45,002 nucleotides of DNA, taken from contig CAYQCB010000003.1 in the NCBI GenBank assembly GCA_964415875.1, positions 1 through 45,002 of the forward strand. Reading direction: 5' to 3'. Position 1 is the first letter of the stretch, and every line of letters begins with the position of its first letter. Positions 32,003-39,649 of the stretch are shown piece after piece. The position numbers and the translations under genes are program-made. Origin of the DNA: C7867-001 sp964415875. GTDB lineage: Bacteria; Patescibacteriota; Minisyncoccia; Phycocordibacterales; Phycocordibacteraceae. A model generated the notes under the pieces. That model saw nothing but the letters and a program-made list of their open reading frames with translations. It made no database searches and was not told where the DNA came from.

Positions 32003-32031
32003 TTGACAAATAGATGTCAATATGCTAGACT
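32003..32031 (+). promoter_or_regulatory. Consensus-like promoter of the 3D-domain gene
   Basis: -35 TTGACA (32003-32008), 17-bp spacer, -10 TAGACT (32026-32031). Predicted leader of about 34 bases before ATG 32072, with no clear Shine-Dalgarno. Confidence 0.7.
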
Positions 32032-32071
32032 GCTTGAACTGAAACAGTATCGACTGAATCAGTAACTACCT

Positions 32072-32641
32072 ATGCCCTTATTTGGTGCCCTTATGGGCCT
32101 TTTTCTTTTGTCCGGCGCAGCCGTCGCGACAATGCCTCAGACAGTTTCTGCCCCGCAACACCCGGCTACTCCCGGCTTTATGGTGACACTCACGGCGTAC
32201 AACGCTGTCCCTGAACAGACAGACGGTGACCCGTTCGTGACTGCATCCGGTGCATTCTCTAACCCTGAGGTCGTTGCCGCACGGTCTCGCGATCTCGGAG
32301 ACACGTTGCCCTTTGGAACAATAATCGCCCTCGATGCGCCGCAAGACCCAAACAATACCTGTGGGTACAACGTGGTTGGCGCCACGATTGGTTACCGTGT
32401 TATTGCGGACACCATGAATGCCCGCTACCGAGACCGCGTAGATGTACTCTTCGACACGAGCGACAACTACGTCGTTGCTAACGGAACGCAGAAAAATGCG
32501 GGAACTATCCTTGGCATTTGCCCAGGAGTGACGGTGCACGTTGTTGGTCATGTGGATATAAAGAACCCACGGGATCTTCCTAAGAGCCAAGCGGCACTCG
32601 CTGCTCTAGTTACTGGTGCAAGTTCGCTAGCGGTGAAATAA
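32072..32641 (+). CDS. Secreted 3D-domain protein
   Basis: 189 residues. N-terminal signal peptide or anchor (about 1-24) then a 3D domain (three-aspartate double-psi barrel, related to lytic transglycosylase MltA and RpfB/YocH C-termini): VTLTAYNAVPEQTDGDPFVT, SRDLGDTLPFGTIIALD, and the signature IADTMNARYRDRVDVLFD. A role in peptidoglycan turnover is known for relatives; here the domain stands alone, so substrate is inferred. Two Cys (CGYNV, ICPGV) may form a disulfide. Confidence 0.88.
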   Translation: MPLFGALMGLFLLSGAAVATMPQTVSAPQHPATPGFMVTLTAYNAVPEQTDGDPFVTASGAFSNPEVVAARSRDLGDTLPFGTIIALDAPQDPNNTCGYNVVGATIGYRVIADTMNARYRDRVDVLFDTSDNYVVANGTQKNAGTILGICPGVTVHVVGHVDIKNPRDLPKSQAALAALVTGASSLAVK

Positions 32642-32655
32642 CCACGACTACGCAA

Positions 32656-32690
32656 GAACATGGCCCAGCGCTCTGCGCTGGGCCATGTTC
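32656..32690 (+). terminator. Hairpin terminator
   Basis: 16-bp perfect stem gaacatggcccagcgc with loop tct, 14 bases past the 3D-domain stop; a short T-poor tail follows. Confidence 0.6.
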
Positions 32691-32710
32691 TGTACGGTAT
32701 GCTGTAGGAA

Positions 32711-33355
32711 GTGAAGCTTACACGCACACAAAGTGGTCTGAATAAGAGAGATTGGGCGCGACTTGCAAGACTGCGCTCACCCAAAGCCATACAGGACTTT
32801 TTAGACACGCTGCCGATGAACTGGGAGCGAGAGAAAGAAACTCTGCAATCTCCGCAAAGGGTGTTAGAAACTACTACTGCACATTGCATCGAAGGAGCAC
32901 TGCTTGCTGCCGTAGCGCTTTGGATACGAGGCGAGAAGCCGCTTATCATGAATCTCTCCGCGCGCGAAGGGAGAGGAGACGTAGACCATGTGGTCACGCT
33001 CTACAAACGCGGTGATCGGTGGGGAGCGATAAGCAAAACCAATCATGCGACTATTCGTTTCCGTGACCCGGTATACAAAACCCTTCGAGAGTTAGCGTTA
33101 TCGTACTTTCATGAATGGTTTCTAAACAGTACTGGCGAAAAAACGCTCGAGTGCTATTCGCGGCCGTACAACCTCTCAACACTCGACACCGCTTGGATTA
33201 CTAGCAAAGAAGACCTCTGGCACATTGCCGAAGCGCTGGGCAGCGCGCCACACACGTTTCTGGTACCCAAAGGAAACTGGAAGCACGTACGAAGAGCGGA
33301 CTCGATGGAGCTCAAGGCCGGACGCTTAGAGGAGTGGCCGGAACAGGCCCACTAA
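32711..33355 (+). CDS. Transglutaminase-like protein of unknown function
   Basis: A 214-residue cytoplasmic protein. A Cys in TTTAHCIEGALLAAVALW, a His in DVDHVVTLYKRGDRWGAIS, and the polar strand KTNHATIRFRDPVY are ordered like the Cys-His-Asp triad of the transglutaminase-like superfamily. The remainder (SYFHEWF, KTLECYSRPYNLSTL) is conserved-looking but not assigned. The start is GTG 32711: TATGCT ends 7 bases before it, so the message would be leaderless with a GTG start. Whether it is protease, amidase or inactive is unknown. Confidence 0.65.
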   Translation: MKLTRTQSGLNKRDWARLARLRSPKAIQDFLDTLPMNWEREKETLQSPQRVLETTTAHCIEGALLAAVALWIRGEKPLIMNLSAREGRGDVDHVVTLYKRGDRWGAISKTNHATIRFRDPVYKTLRELALSYFHEWFLNSTGEKTLECYSRPYNLSTLDTAWITSKEDLWHIAEALGSAPHTFLVPKGNWKHVRRADSMELKAGRLEEWPEQAH

Positions 33356-33412
33356 CAGCAAGCGCAACTACGAGATTCCGTCACGTGCGCACCGGCCTCT
33401 TTGCAGGACTTT

Positions 33413-34129
33413 TTAACTCATCTTACGAATGATGAACAGTGGCGTCATCTCACTGTCTTGTCCCGCGGGATTGTCTTTTAAAAGTTCGCCGATGAACTTC
33501 TCGGTTATGGCACTGGTAGATTTGCCGAGTGAGAACGCGCCGCGGTAGTTTGCGTCAACAATCACCGTTTCAACACCGTATTTTTCTTTAACACTACGCG
33601 CCACGCCATCAGGGTCTGCGGGGGCACGCTTTGCATAGTCTTTAAACTCGCTCAGCGTGAACGACATGGGGCAATCAATCGACTTTGCACGCTTGCCCAC
33701 GAGGTAGTAGAAGGCGCCCTTGATGCCAAATGGTCTTGTGAGTGCAGAGGCAATTGCCGCAAACCAAACTCGTGGCACCCCAGCCTCATCAATGAGTAGC
33801 TGCATGGCGGGAGCGGTGCCGTGTCCGTAGCCGCGGAATTGCGGCGTACCTACATGATTGCGAACATGACTTGAGAGGAAGCGGGCGAGCCACGTGGTTT
33901 TCACGTCTGCAGCCAAGATCATGCGCCCCTGACAAATACAAACAATTTTCTCACTAATAAAAAGCAGATCGCCCGCTTTGAGGAGCGGTTTTACATAGGT
34001 TTCAAGAAGTGCATCGAGATTCTCGTTCGGGAGCACCAAATGCGTCTTTAGAGGAATGCGCAGGTATTCAACACCGTCGATCTTCTTAGTAAGTTGTTTG
34101 CCTGGATTAGGCGTGAATTGTTCCGTCAT
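33413..34129 (-). CDS. CofE-like (F420:glutamate ligase family) protein
   Basis: 238 residues. Family-like phrases: VKPLLKAGDLLFISEKIVCI, the Gly/His phrase FRGYGHGTAPAMQLLIDEAG, and a late VIVDANYRGAF. The fold normally adds glutamate to coenzyme F420 using GTP. No other F420 or FO synthesis gene is in the window and the organism type is not known to make F420, so the acceptor is probably different. TATAGT on the minus strand (plus 34139-34144) ends 9 bases before the ATG. Confidence 0.75.
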   Translation of the reverse strand: MTEQFTPNPGKQLTKKIDGVEYLRIPLKTHLVLPNENLDALLETYVKPLLKAGDLLFISEKIVCICQGRMILAADVKTTWLARFLSSHVRNHVGTPQFRGYGHGTAPAMQLLIDEAGVPRVWFAAIASALTRPFGIKGAFYYLVGKRAKSIDCPMSFTLSEFKDYAKRAPADPDGVARSVKEKYGVETVIVDANYRGAFSLGKSTSAITEKFIGELLKDNPAGQDSEMTPLFIIRKMS

Positions 34130-34243
34130 AATGCGAGAACTATACCACTGCTTTGAAGGCGCAGTGAAGTCTGAGGGTACGCTTCTTGAGTGGCTTTGGC
34201 GTGTCGTGCATCTCTATACCTGCAGTGGTATCATGTCCGAGCA

Positions 34244-34708
34244 ATGCAACCGAAACACACGAAAAAATCATCCAGTCATTCAAAAAAAGTGCCCGCAACA
34301 AAAGTTGCTCCCCCAAGTGTGGGTTATGTTGTCAAGCGTTCGAGCGCTGGCCTTGGCCTCTTTGCTACTCGACCGTATAAAAAGGGAGATCGCATCATCG
34401 AGTACGTTGGGCGTACCGTCTCAGCGGAGGAAGCTACGACGAGCCGCAGTAAGTATCTGTTTGAAATTAGTGCGAAGAAAACAATCGACGGGAAGCCGAA
34501 GATAAATACAGCGGGGTACATTAATCATGCGTGTCGTCCAAACTGCGAATCAGACATCGTCGCCGGCCGTGTGTTCATTACTGCCATTAAGAATATCCTC
34601 TCGGGCGAGGAATTTACCTACGATTACGGCAAGGAGTATTTCGATGAGCACATCAAGCCAATCGGCTGTAAGTGCAAGACGTGTCTTGCAAAAGCTGCCG
34701 CTCAGTAG
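34244..34708 (+). CDS. SET-domain protein lysine methyltransferase
   Basis: 154 residues: a Lys/Ser-rich N-terminal tail, then a SET domain with SSAGLGLFATRPYKKGD, IIEYVGR, the SAM-binding INHACRPNCES (NHxCxPN motif) and the catalytic EEFTYDYGKEYF, and a post-SET zinc-type ending CKCKTC. Such compact SET proteins are eukaryote-like and widespread in Patescibacteria. Target unknown. ATG 34244 is chosen: TATCAT ends 9 bases before it and upstream residues are unlike the family. It converges on the cold-shock gene with a shared terminator. Confidence 0.88.
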   Translation: MQPKHTKKSSSHSKKVPATKVAPPSVGYVVKRSSAGLGLFATRPYKKGDRIIEYVGRTVSAEEATTSRSKYLFEISAKKTIDGKPKINTAGYINHACRPNCESDIVAGRVFITAIKNILSGEEFTYDYGKEYFDEHIKPIGCKCKTCLAKAAAQ

Positions 34709-34754
34709 TCGCAGAAAAACGCCCGGGGCAAATGCCCCGGGCGTTTTTCTGCGA
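34709..34754. terminator. Shared bidirectional terminator
   Basis: 22-bp perfect stem beginning tcgcagaaaaacgcccgggg with loop aa. The aaaaa/ttttt blocks inside the arms can give U-runs in both directions; the hairpin abuts both convergent stops (34708 and 34758). Confidence 0.75.
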
Positions 34755-34757
34755 TCG

Positions 34758-34967
34758 TTAGATCTTGCTCACTCCTGTCGCGTTTGGTCCTTTCGGGCTG
34801 TCGCCAACATCGAATGAAACCTTGTCACCCTCCTGAAGCTCGTCGAACGAAATGTTCTGGAGCTCATTCGAGTGGAAGAAGAGGTCCTTTGCACCGTCTG
34901 GTGCGCCGTCGACTTTGATGAAACCAAAGCCTTTCTCGTTCTTCTTGATTACTGTTCCTTGCTGCAT
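34758..34967 (-). CDS. Cold-shock domain protein
   Basis: A 69-residue CspA-family OB-fold that binds single-stranded RNA and DNA. RNP1 is KGFGFIKV and RNP2 is LFFHSNEL; the strand EGDKVSFDVGDSPKGPNATG is typical. A possible minus-strand promoter (TTGACT and TATATG, near 35092 and 35066) would leave a leader of about 100 bases, as in cspA of other bacteria, but this spacing is not ideal. Confidence 0.95.
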   Translation of the reverse strand: MQQGTVIKKNEKGFGFIKVDGAPDGAKDLFFHSNELQNISFDELQEGDKVSFDVGDSPKGPNATGVSKI

Positions 34968-35154
34968 GATGCTTGTGTAGTTGTGTTTGCCTAAGTATCA
35001 AGTCAGGGTGCCGAATAGGGAAGCTCGATCCCACTTCTTTGGATCCAGCGCTGGTTGATAGACATATAGTGGCATGGCGTCCTTCAATAGTCAATACAGT
35101 GCTGTGCATTGCGGAGCAGTCTCTTGAAGTGGTGCGTGCTATACTAAACTCACT

Positions 35155-35388
35155 ATGTCAGTACAAAGTTTCCTTCTCGGAAAGTATGCAAACTGGAAAA
35201 TGCGCGATGTGCCGGAGGCACAAAGAGAGCAGATGCTCTCCCTCATACAAAAGGACCCAGAACTCTTCAAAAAAATAGGCGAAGAAATTGAGCGCCGCAA
35301 AAAGGGAGGAGAACCAGAAGTGAAGGCGGCGATGGAAGTCATGAAAAAATACCGCGTCGAGCTCTCAACACTACTACAAAAAACCTAG
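35155..35388 (+). CDS. Small helical protein of unknown function
   Basis: 77 residues, charged and all helical, with phrases QREQMLSLIQKDPELFKKIG and EEIERRKKGGEPEVKAAMEV. It looks like a conserved small protein of Patescibacteria but I cannot name the family. TATACT (35140-35145) ends 9 bases before the ATG. The next gene starts 7 bases after its stop, so they probably share a transcript. Confidence 0.65.
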   Translation: MSVQSFLLGKYANWKMRDVPEAQREQMLSLIQKDPELFKKIGEEIERRKKGGEPEVKAAMEVMKKYRVELSTLLQKT

Positions 35389-35395
35389 GTAGACC

Positions 35396-35896
35396 ATGAG
35401 CGCCCTGACTGCTTTCTTTGTCTATACGCAAGCGCTTGGCGCTTTGGGAGGAGCTCTTGCGGCCGTTTGGGGCGAAATAGTCTATGTGCGCGCCGTAGAA
35501 GACGATTGCGTGAGTTCTGCGGAGCGCCACCAGCTCCATATCATTGCAGCAAGTTTACGCTACGGCATGGGCATGATGCTCGTGTCATCGTTTGCACTAG
35601 TGACCATTTCCTACTACTCGGGCGCCGTACTGCAGCCTGCCCTCACCGGCAGTTACTGGCTGTTCATGGTGCTCGCGCTTGGAGTCGTCTACATTGCAAA
35701 GCGCATGTCTGAGGGCCGCATCCCACACCTCACAGGATCCGCCGTGCTCTTTGCAACGTGGTGGTTTCTTGCTTATCTCTCGTTTGGCCTCGTCCCTGCG
35801 CTTCCTTTTGGTGCTCTTGTCGCCCTGTACTTGTTCGCGAGTATCGTCCTGTTTGGAGTGTTACAGTATGTACGTACTTTTTTCATCCATAATTAA
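35396..35896 (+). CDS. Four-TM membrane protein of unknown function
   Basis: 166 residues with hydrophobic segments near 5-28, 55-72, 80-98 and 110-160 (the last probably two helices). Only an acidic loop (VEDDCVSSAERHQLH) and a basic loop (AKRMSEGRIPH) break the pattern. No family recognised; too small and without the catalytic Cys/Arg/His pattern for an exosortase. Confidence 0.6.
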   Translation: MSALTAFFVYTQALGALGGALAAVWGEIVYVRAVEDDCVSSAERHQLHIIAASLRYGMGMMLVSSFALVTISYYSGAVLQPALTGSYWLFMVLALGVVYIAKRMSEGRIPHLTGSAVLFATWWFLAYLSFGLVPALPFGALVALYLFASIVLFGVLQYVRTFFIHN

Positions 35897-35908
35897 ATCA
35901 AATTGAGC

Positions 35909-36478
35909 ATGAGAATATATATGTTGCTCGGGCACACCGATAGAGAAACACTTTCAGGCGTGCTCGCTGATCGCTACGAAGCGGCAGCTCGTGCTGCGGG
36001 ACACGATGTGCGCCGCCAAAACATTGGCGACATGCACTTTGATCCAATACTGCACGAGGGGTACAAAACGATTCAAGCGCTTGAACCTGACCTGGAAGAC
36101 TTTAAAGAAAACGTACGTTGGGCAGAACACATTGTCGTGGTCTATCCGACCTGGTGGAGCTCAATGCCAGCGATGCTGAAAGGCCTTTTTGACCGCGCGT
36201 GGCTTCCGCATTTTGCATTTATATTTGCCGACCACGGCCTCACGTGGAAGAAAATGCTTAAGAAGCGCACGGCGAGAATTATTACGAGCGCCAACACCAC
36301 GCCCTGGATGCTGCACTTCATGTACGGTCCGCCAACCGTTGTACTTGAGCAGTGCCTCTTCCGTTTTGCGGGTATCCGCGCTCGCTCGACCGTCTTTGGC
36401 CCCTCAGAGCGCGCCTCTGAGAAAACACGCGAGGGATGGCTAAGAAAGGTGGAGCGACTTGGTGCCAAAGGACGTTAG
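35909..36478 (+). CDS. Flavodoxin-fold NAD(P)H reductase family protein
   Basis: 189 residues of the Flavodoxin_2/MdaB (NAD(P)H:quinone oxidoreductase) type: a first strand MLLGHTDRETLSGVLADRY, NIGDMHFDPILHEGY, WAEHIVVVYPTWWSSMPAML and KGLFDRAWLPHFAF. FMN or FAD binding and two-electron quinone reduction are the family role. ATG 35909 is preferred to a TTG two codons earlier. A terminator follows. Confidence 0.88.
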   Translation: MRIYMLLGHTDRETLSGVLADRYEAAARAAGHDVRRQNIGDMHFDPILHEGYKTIQALEPDLEDFKENVRWAEHIVVVYPTWWSSMPAMLKGLFDRAWLPHFAFIFADHGLTWKKMLKKRTARIITSANTTPWMLHFMYGPPTVVLEQCLFRFAGIRARSTVFGPSERASEKTREGWLRKVERLGAKGR

Positions 36479-36500
36479 ATAAGAATCGAGCGAGACTAAT

Positions 36501-36531
36501 GGTTACCGAAGCGTAACCAACCTTGTTTTTT
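36501..36531 (+). terminator. Intrinsic terminator
   Basis: ggttac/gtaacc stem with loop cgaag, then aaccttgtttttt. It separates the reductase from the convergent acyl cluster. Confidence 0.6.
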
Positions 36532-36532
36532 G

Positions 36533-37234
36533 TTAGGCCAATGCTTGACTACTCGATTGTGCACAGGAGTGTGCGCGCGTAAGAAAATCTCTAATGAGGG
36601 CATTCTTTTCTGAAGGCGAACCTTTCAGCGGTTCGGAGTACTCAATACAACGCCTTGTACTAAACAAAGATTTCCATAATGAACCTTGAGCAAATCCATG
36701 GAATCGCACTAGTATGACGCTCTGCGTGTCACTCAAAAGCCAGTGCATGCCGGGCTTAAATTCAAACACTGCGTCTTCGTCTTTAAGCAGAGCACCAGCG
36801 GGGAATAACAATACCGCGTATCCCTTCTGCAACATCTCTCGAGTAAAAAGCAGTGACTTAGCTCTCTCTAGAACGGTCTCACCGACGTCATAGGCACCGA
36901 GTAGCGCTATGGGAGCGCGAAGAAGTGGTTTACGAAAGACGTTGGGCGTCATGGGTCCGCGCAGTGGCCGCAGCCGCAGCCAGTTTCTTGGTCCTAGAAA
37001 ATACGAGATAAAAAATGCATCAAGGTAGCTTTGGTGATTGGCAACGATGAGGGATCCTCTAGGGATTGCTCTTTGTTTCGGGGCGTGAATATGAATACGC
37101 AGTAACCGAATGAGCAGAAAGAAGACCGGATACGTAGCAGCTTGGCACGTCACGATGCATCCATCTCTTGTAATCACGCGTACTTGCTTTGCGCAACGCG
37201 CCAAAACCGTTGGAACCATGACAGGGGAGGTCAT
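36533..37234 (-). CDS. PlsC-type acyltransferase (AGPAT family)
   Basis: 233 residues. The acyltransferase motif I is NHQSYLD (H-x4-D), preceded by a membrane-inserting helix (ATYPVFFLLIRLLRIHIH); motif III is changed to LFPAGALLKDED where the usual form is FPEGTR. Family members acylate lysophosphatidate or other acceptors with acyl-ACP or acyl-CoA at the inner membrane face. Its ATG overlaps the TGA of the FeeM-like gene (ATGA), so it is co-translated with it. The altered motif III hints at an unusual acceptor. Confidence 0.82.
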   Translation of the reverse strand: MTSPVMVPTVLARCAKQVRVITRDGCIVTCQAATYPVFFLLIRLLRIHIHAPKQRAIPRGSLIVANHQSYLDAFFISYFLGPRNWLRLRPLRGPMTPNVFRKPLLRAPIALLGAYDVGETVLERAKSLLFTREMLQKGYAVLLFPAGALLKDEDAVFEFKPGMHWLLSDTQSVILVRFHGFAQGSLWKSLFSTRRCIEYSEPLKGSPSEKNALIRDFLTRAHSCAQSSSQALA

Positions 37235-37866
37235 GCGTCGTGTAGGAAACGTGAGTTTTCTCCATAAAGCTCTCTGAACGGCTGCAGGATGCTCACTGCT
37301 ATGCCACTAAGACGCAACTCACTTACGTGCAGAATTTGTGCAGTAACGGGGATGCTTGCCGAAGGGTACTCTTTGATGGCACCAAGTGCTACGAACCCCA
37401 AACTCTCATAAAATGCAGCGTGCTTTAGTGGCGTGGTAACGCAGAGGTAGTCTAGGTGCTTTTTTTTCGCATAGCCTAGAACGCAGGCAAAAAGCGGTGC
37501 GGCAGCCACAAAACGATTTAAATCCTTGTGCGCGCCACACCGGTCAATATTTACCGAAAACTGTACAACCTCTGCAATGGAGGCTTTTGCGTTTCGGTAG
37601 GGCTCGAGCTCCGCTTTGTAGGACACATCTGTGGGTAGTCCATCAGGATTGTCAGACAAGACAGCAATGGTGCCATACAAGCAGTCTGCTACATGCGCAC
37701 CAAACACTATTGAATTATCGTTTGTGAGATAGTCTGCTATGTCTTTTGCACCTGTGGCGGGCAGGTACCCAAGCTCCGCATATTCCGAGTGCACAAGCGC
37801 ACGAGCAGCTTGTCGGTCTTCTGATGATCGTAGTATGCGACAAGTGGGAGTGAGTGGAGTAGTCAT
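37231..37866 (-). CDS. FeeM-type N-acyl amino acid synthase (GNAT fold)
   Basis: 211 residues from ATG 37866 (an ATG at 37962 is possible but would overlap the upstream gene by 32 bases). The family pattern is clear: ARALVHSEYAELGYLP, FGAHVADCLYGTIAVLSDNP followed by DGLPTD, AELEPYRNAKASIAEVVQFS, then YLCVTTPLKHAAFYESLGF and ILHVSEL. FeeM and relatives use acyl-ACP to acylate the amine of an amino acid, and related proteins are the acyltransferases tied to PEP-CTERM/exosortase loci. TTGACA (minus, plus 37929-37934) with TACTGT 17 bases on may be an internal promoter. Confidence 0.75.
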   Translation of the reverse strand: MTTPLTPTCRILRSSEDRQAARALVHSEYAELGYLPATGAKDIADYLTNDNSIVFGAHVADCLYGTIAVLSDNPDGLPTDVSYKAELEPYRNAKASIAEVVQFSVNIDRCGAHKDLNRFVAAAPLFACVLGYAKKKHLDYLCVTTPLKHAAFYESLGFVALGAIKEYPSASIPVTAQILHVSELRLSGIAVSILQPFRELYGENSRFLHDA

Positions 37867-37930
37867 GACTGTCAGAACCGTGTCAGCTAGATGAATCGCT
37901 AGCCACAGTATTTCGCAAACTTTGCTAATG

Positions 37931-38821
37931 TCAAGACGCTGCTTGTAAGTGTCGAAAGGCACGCTTTACATACCATATCTTGAGTCGTTGCACTAACGAT
38001 CGATTTCCGCGCGTGGAGCGCACTCTTTTAACAGCGCGCACATAGGGATCAAAGTGAATTGAGTTTGGAACTATCGTCATGTTATTACGCTTGAGAAGCA
38101 GCTTCGTCAATTCACATACGACTAAATTTGCTGCAAGGAGTGTACCGCTAACCAGTGAAGGCGCTGCACGTTTTTTGAAACTTATCTTGGTGGGGTCAAA
38201 GTACGAACGCTGCAACAGTGCCGGCGTGAGACCTAGTCCAAAGTGCAAAATCTGACACTCTGGGTCCGTTTTGTCAGTCACGTCAAAATACTCATCGAAG
38301 CCCATGCCACGAGGATCAAACACAAGGAGTGATGCGCCATGACCCACGGGCGCTGCAGCAAATACGTGCAAGTTCCTCTTACGCGCTGACGCGTGTAAGG
38401 CACGCCTGGCTGCCATTTCAAAAAAATCAATACCGTCAATAACTGCATCAACATCCCTTAAAAAGGCATTGTGTGAAGCAGTGTCCGCACCAAAGACAGA
38501 CACGCGCGCATGTGGGTTAATGTCACGTATCATGCTTGCGAGAACTTCTGACTTTGATTTGCCAAGTGTGGAGTTCGTGGCTCCAGCCTGGCGGTTTGTG
38601 TTCACGAGTGCAAAGGTGTCCGGATCACAGAGGTGGAATCCTCCAATACCGAGGCGTGCCAAACTGGTTGCATAGATACCACCGACCCCGCCGAGTCCGG
38701 CTATGGCGATCGTTGTGTTACGCAAAACATTCTGTTCTTCTTCCGTGTGGAGACCGATATTACGAGAAAACGCTTCATCATAGTGTGCTGCAGCTGCGTC
38801 GCTCTGAGGTTTGTCTTGCAT
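37931..38821 (-). CDS. ThiF/E1-like adenylyltransferase
   Basis: 296 residues. Rossmann ATP-binding motif IAIAGLGGVGGIYATSLARL, then DPDTFALVNTNRQAGA with the Asp, Arg and Gln residues of E1-like enzymes, and DGIDFFEMAARRALHASARK. These proteins adenylate a carboxylate, classically the C-terminus of a ubiquitin-like protein. The usual ThiF zinc CxxC pairs are not seen. The C-terminal 60 residues are basic (FKKRAAPS, RSTRGNRSL). ATG 38821 is chosen because the minus-strand TATAGT (38849-38854) lies between it and a more distant start at 38872. First gene of a three-gene minus-strand arm. Confidence 0.82.
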   Translation of the reverse strand: MQDKPQSDAAAAHYDEAFSRNIGLHTEEEQNVLRNTTIAIAGLGGVGGIYATSLARLGIGGFHLCDPDTFALVNTNRQAGATNSTLGKSKSEVLASMIRDINPHARVSVFGADTASHNAFLRDVDAVIDGIDFFEMAARRALHASARKRNLHVFAAAPVGHGASLLVFDPRGMGFDEYFDVTDKTDPECQILHFGLGLTPALLQRSYFDPTKISFKKRAAPSLVSGTLLAANLVVCELTKLLLKRNNMTIVPNSIHFDPYVRAVKRVRSTRGNRSLVQRLKIWYVKRAFRHLQAAS

Positions 38822-38848
38822 GGGTTTTGGCAGACGTACTGCTCCTGT

Positions 38849-38856
38849 ACTATACT
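38849..38856. promoter_or_regulatory. Shared palindrome-like -10 box of the divergent acyl cluster
   Basis: ACTATACT holds TATAGT leftward (38849-38854) and TATACT rightward (38851-38856). The left arm starts at ATG 38821, the right arm at 38885. It is the second such shared -10 in the window. Confidence 0.55.
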
Positions 38857-38884
38857 TCACAAAACCCCCCATGACAGCACTCGT

Positions 38885-39649
38885 ATGGAACAGTTAGAGT
38901 ATCTCGCAGTAGGTCTGTGCATATTTATTACCGCCACACTGCTGTACCAGGCAGTTCGCATACTTAGATACGCACTCATTTCAACGCTACAGTCGAAAAG
39001 GACAGTGCCTTTTTCGGTAGAGCACGTTGGCGCAGCAAAGCGTTTCTTGGTTATTGGAGACAGTACGGCAAAGGGGGTGGGCGCAAAAGACCCACACAAT
39101 TCTGTGCCAGGTCGCCTAGCAGCTGATTTTCCTTTTGCTAGCATTGAAAACCGCGCGCGCAGTGCTCGAGGCATGCAGTACATGCTTACACTTCTTCGAC
39201 AGTTGGAAACTGAAACGACACAGAAGAATGAGAGAAAGTCCTATGACGTGCTGGTCATAATGGGTGGCGGAATAGATGTAGCGTATATGCGCTCACTGAA
39301 GGCTCAGCGCCAACAGTTCATCGAGCTGCTGGGTATTGCGCGGCGGCTTGCAGGTCATGTGCTCGTTATTGCACCGTACAACACCGGACACATGCCGAGT
39401 ATTCAGTTTCCGTGGTCACGACTGCTTGCGTACCGTAGCGCCCTCGCTGAGCAAATGTTCAAAGAGGTGGCTAAAAGTGAGCACGTCGCACTTGCCTCGC
39501 TCTATGCGCCGAGCGATGTTTTTGTAGCGAACCCAAGAGGCCTGCGCTCTCCTGACTTGTCGCACCCTAATGACGAGGGATATGGCATACTCTATGCAGA
39601 GCGTATACGCCCCGTATTGTTTGAACTATTCCAGGCATCCCATGCGTAG
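38885..39649 (+). CDS. Membrane-anchored SGNH/GDSL hydrolase with altered block III
   Basis: 254 residues: TM helix (about 5-27), then an SGNH hydrolase domain facing out or in. Block I is FLVIGDSTAKGVG with the catalytic Ser; block V is DLSHPNDEGY with Asp and His. Block III, normally GxND, reads GGGID, losing the oxyanion-hole Asn. Substrates in this family include acyl esters and acetylated glycans. Its last 8 bases overlap the PPTase start. The frame is open far upstream, but ATG 38885 follows the promoter box. An ATG at 38871 opens an 8-codon frame (MTALVWNS) overlapping this start. Confidence 0.85.
   Translation: MEQLEYLAVGLCIFITATLLYQAVRILRYALISTLQSKRTVPFSVEHVGAAKRFLVIGDSTAKGVGAKDPHNSVPGRLAADFPFASIENRARSARGMQYMLTLLRQLETETTQKNERKSYDVLVIMGGGIDVAYMRSLKAQRQQFIELLGIARRLAGHVLVIAPYNTGHMPSIQFPWSRLLAYRSALAEQMFKEVAKSEHVALASLYAPSDVFVANPRGLRSPDLSHPNDEGYGILYAERIRPVLFELFQASHA

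Noticed and set aside
35396..35896. Candidate exosortase (multi-TM protein near the PEP-CTERM-like gene)
   Set aside because: Too short, about four TM helices, and lacks the expected Cys, Arg and His arrangement. The 43686 protein was rejected for the same reason and fits DUF5671 better.
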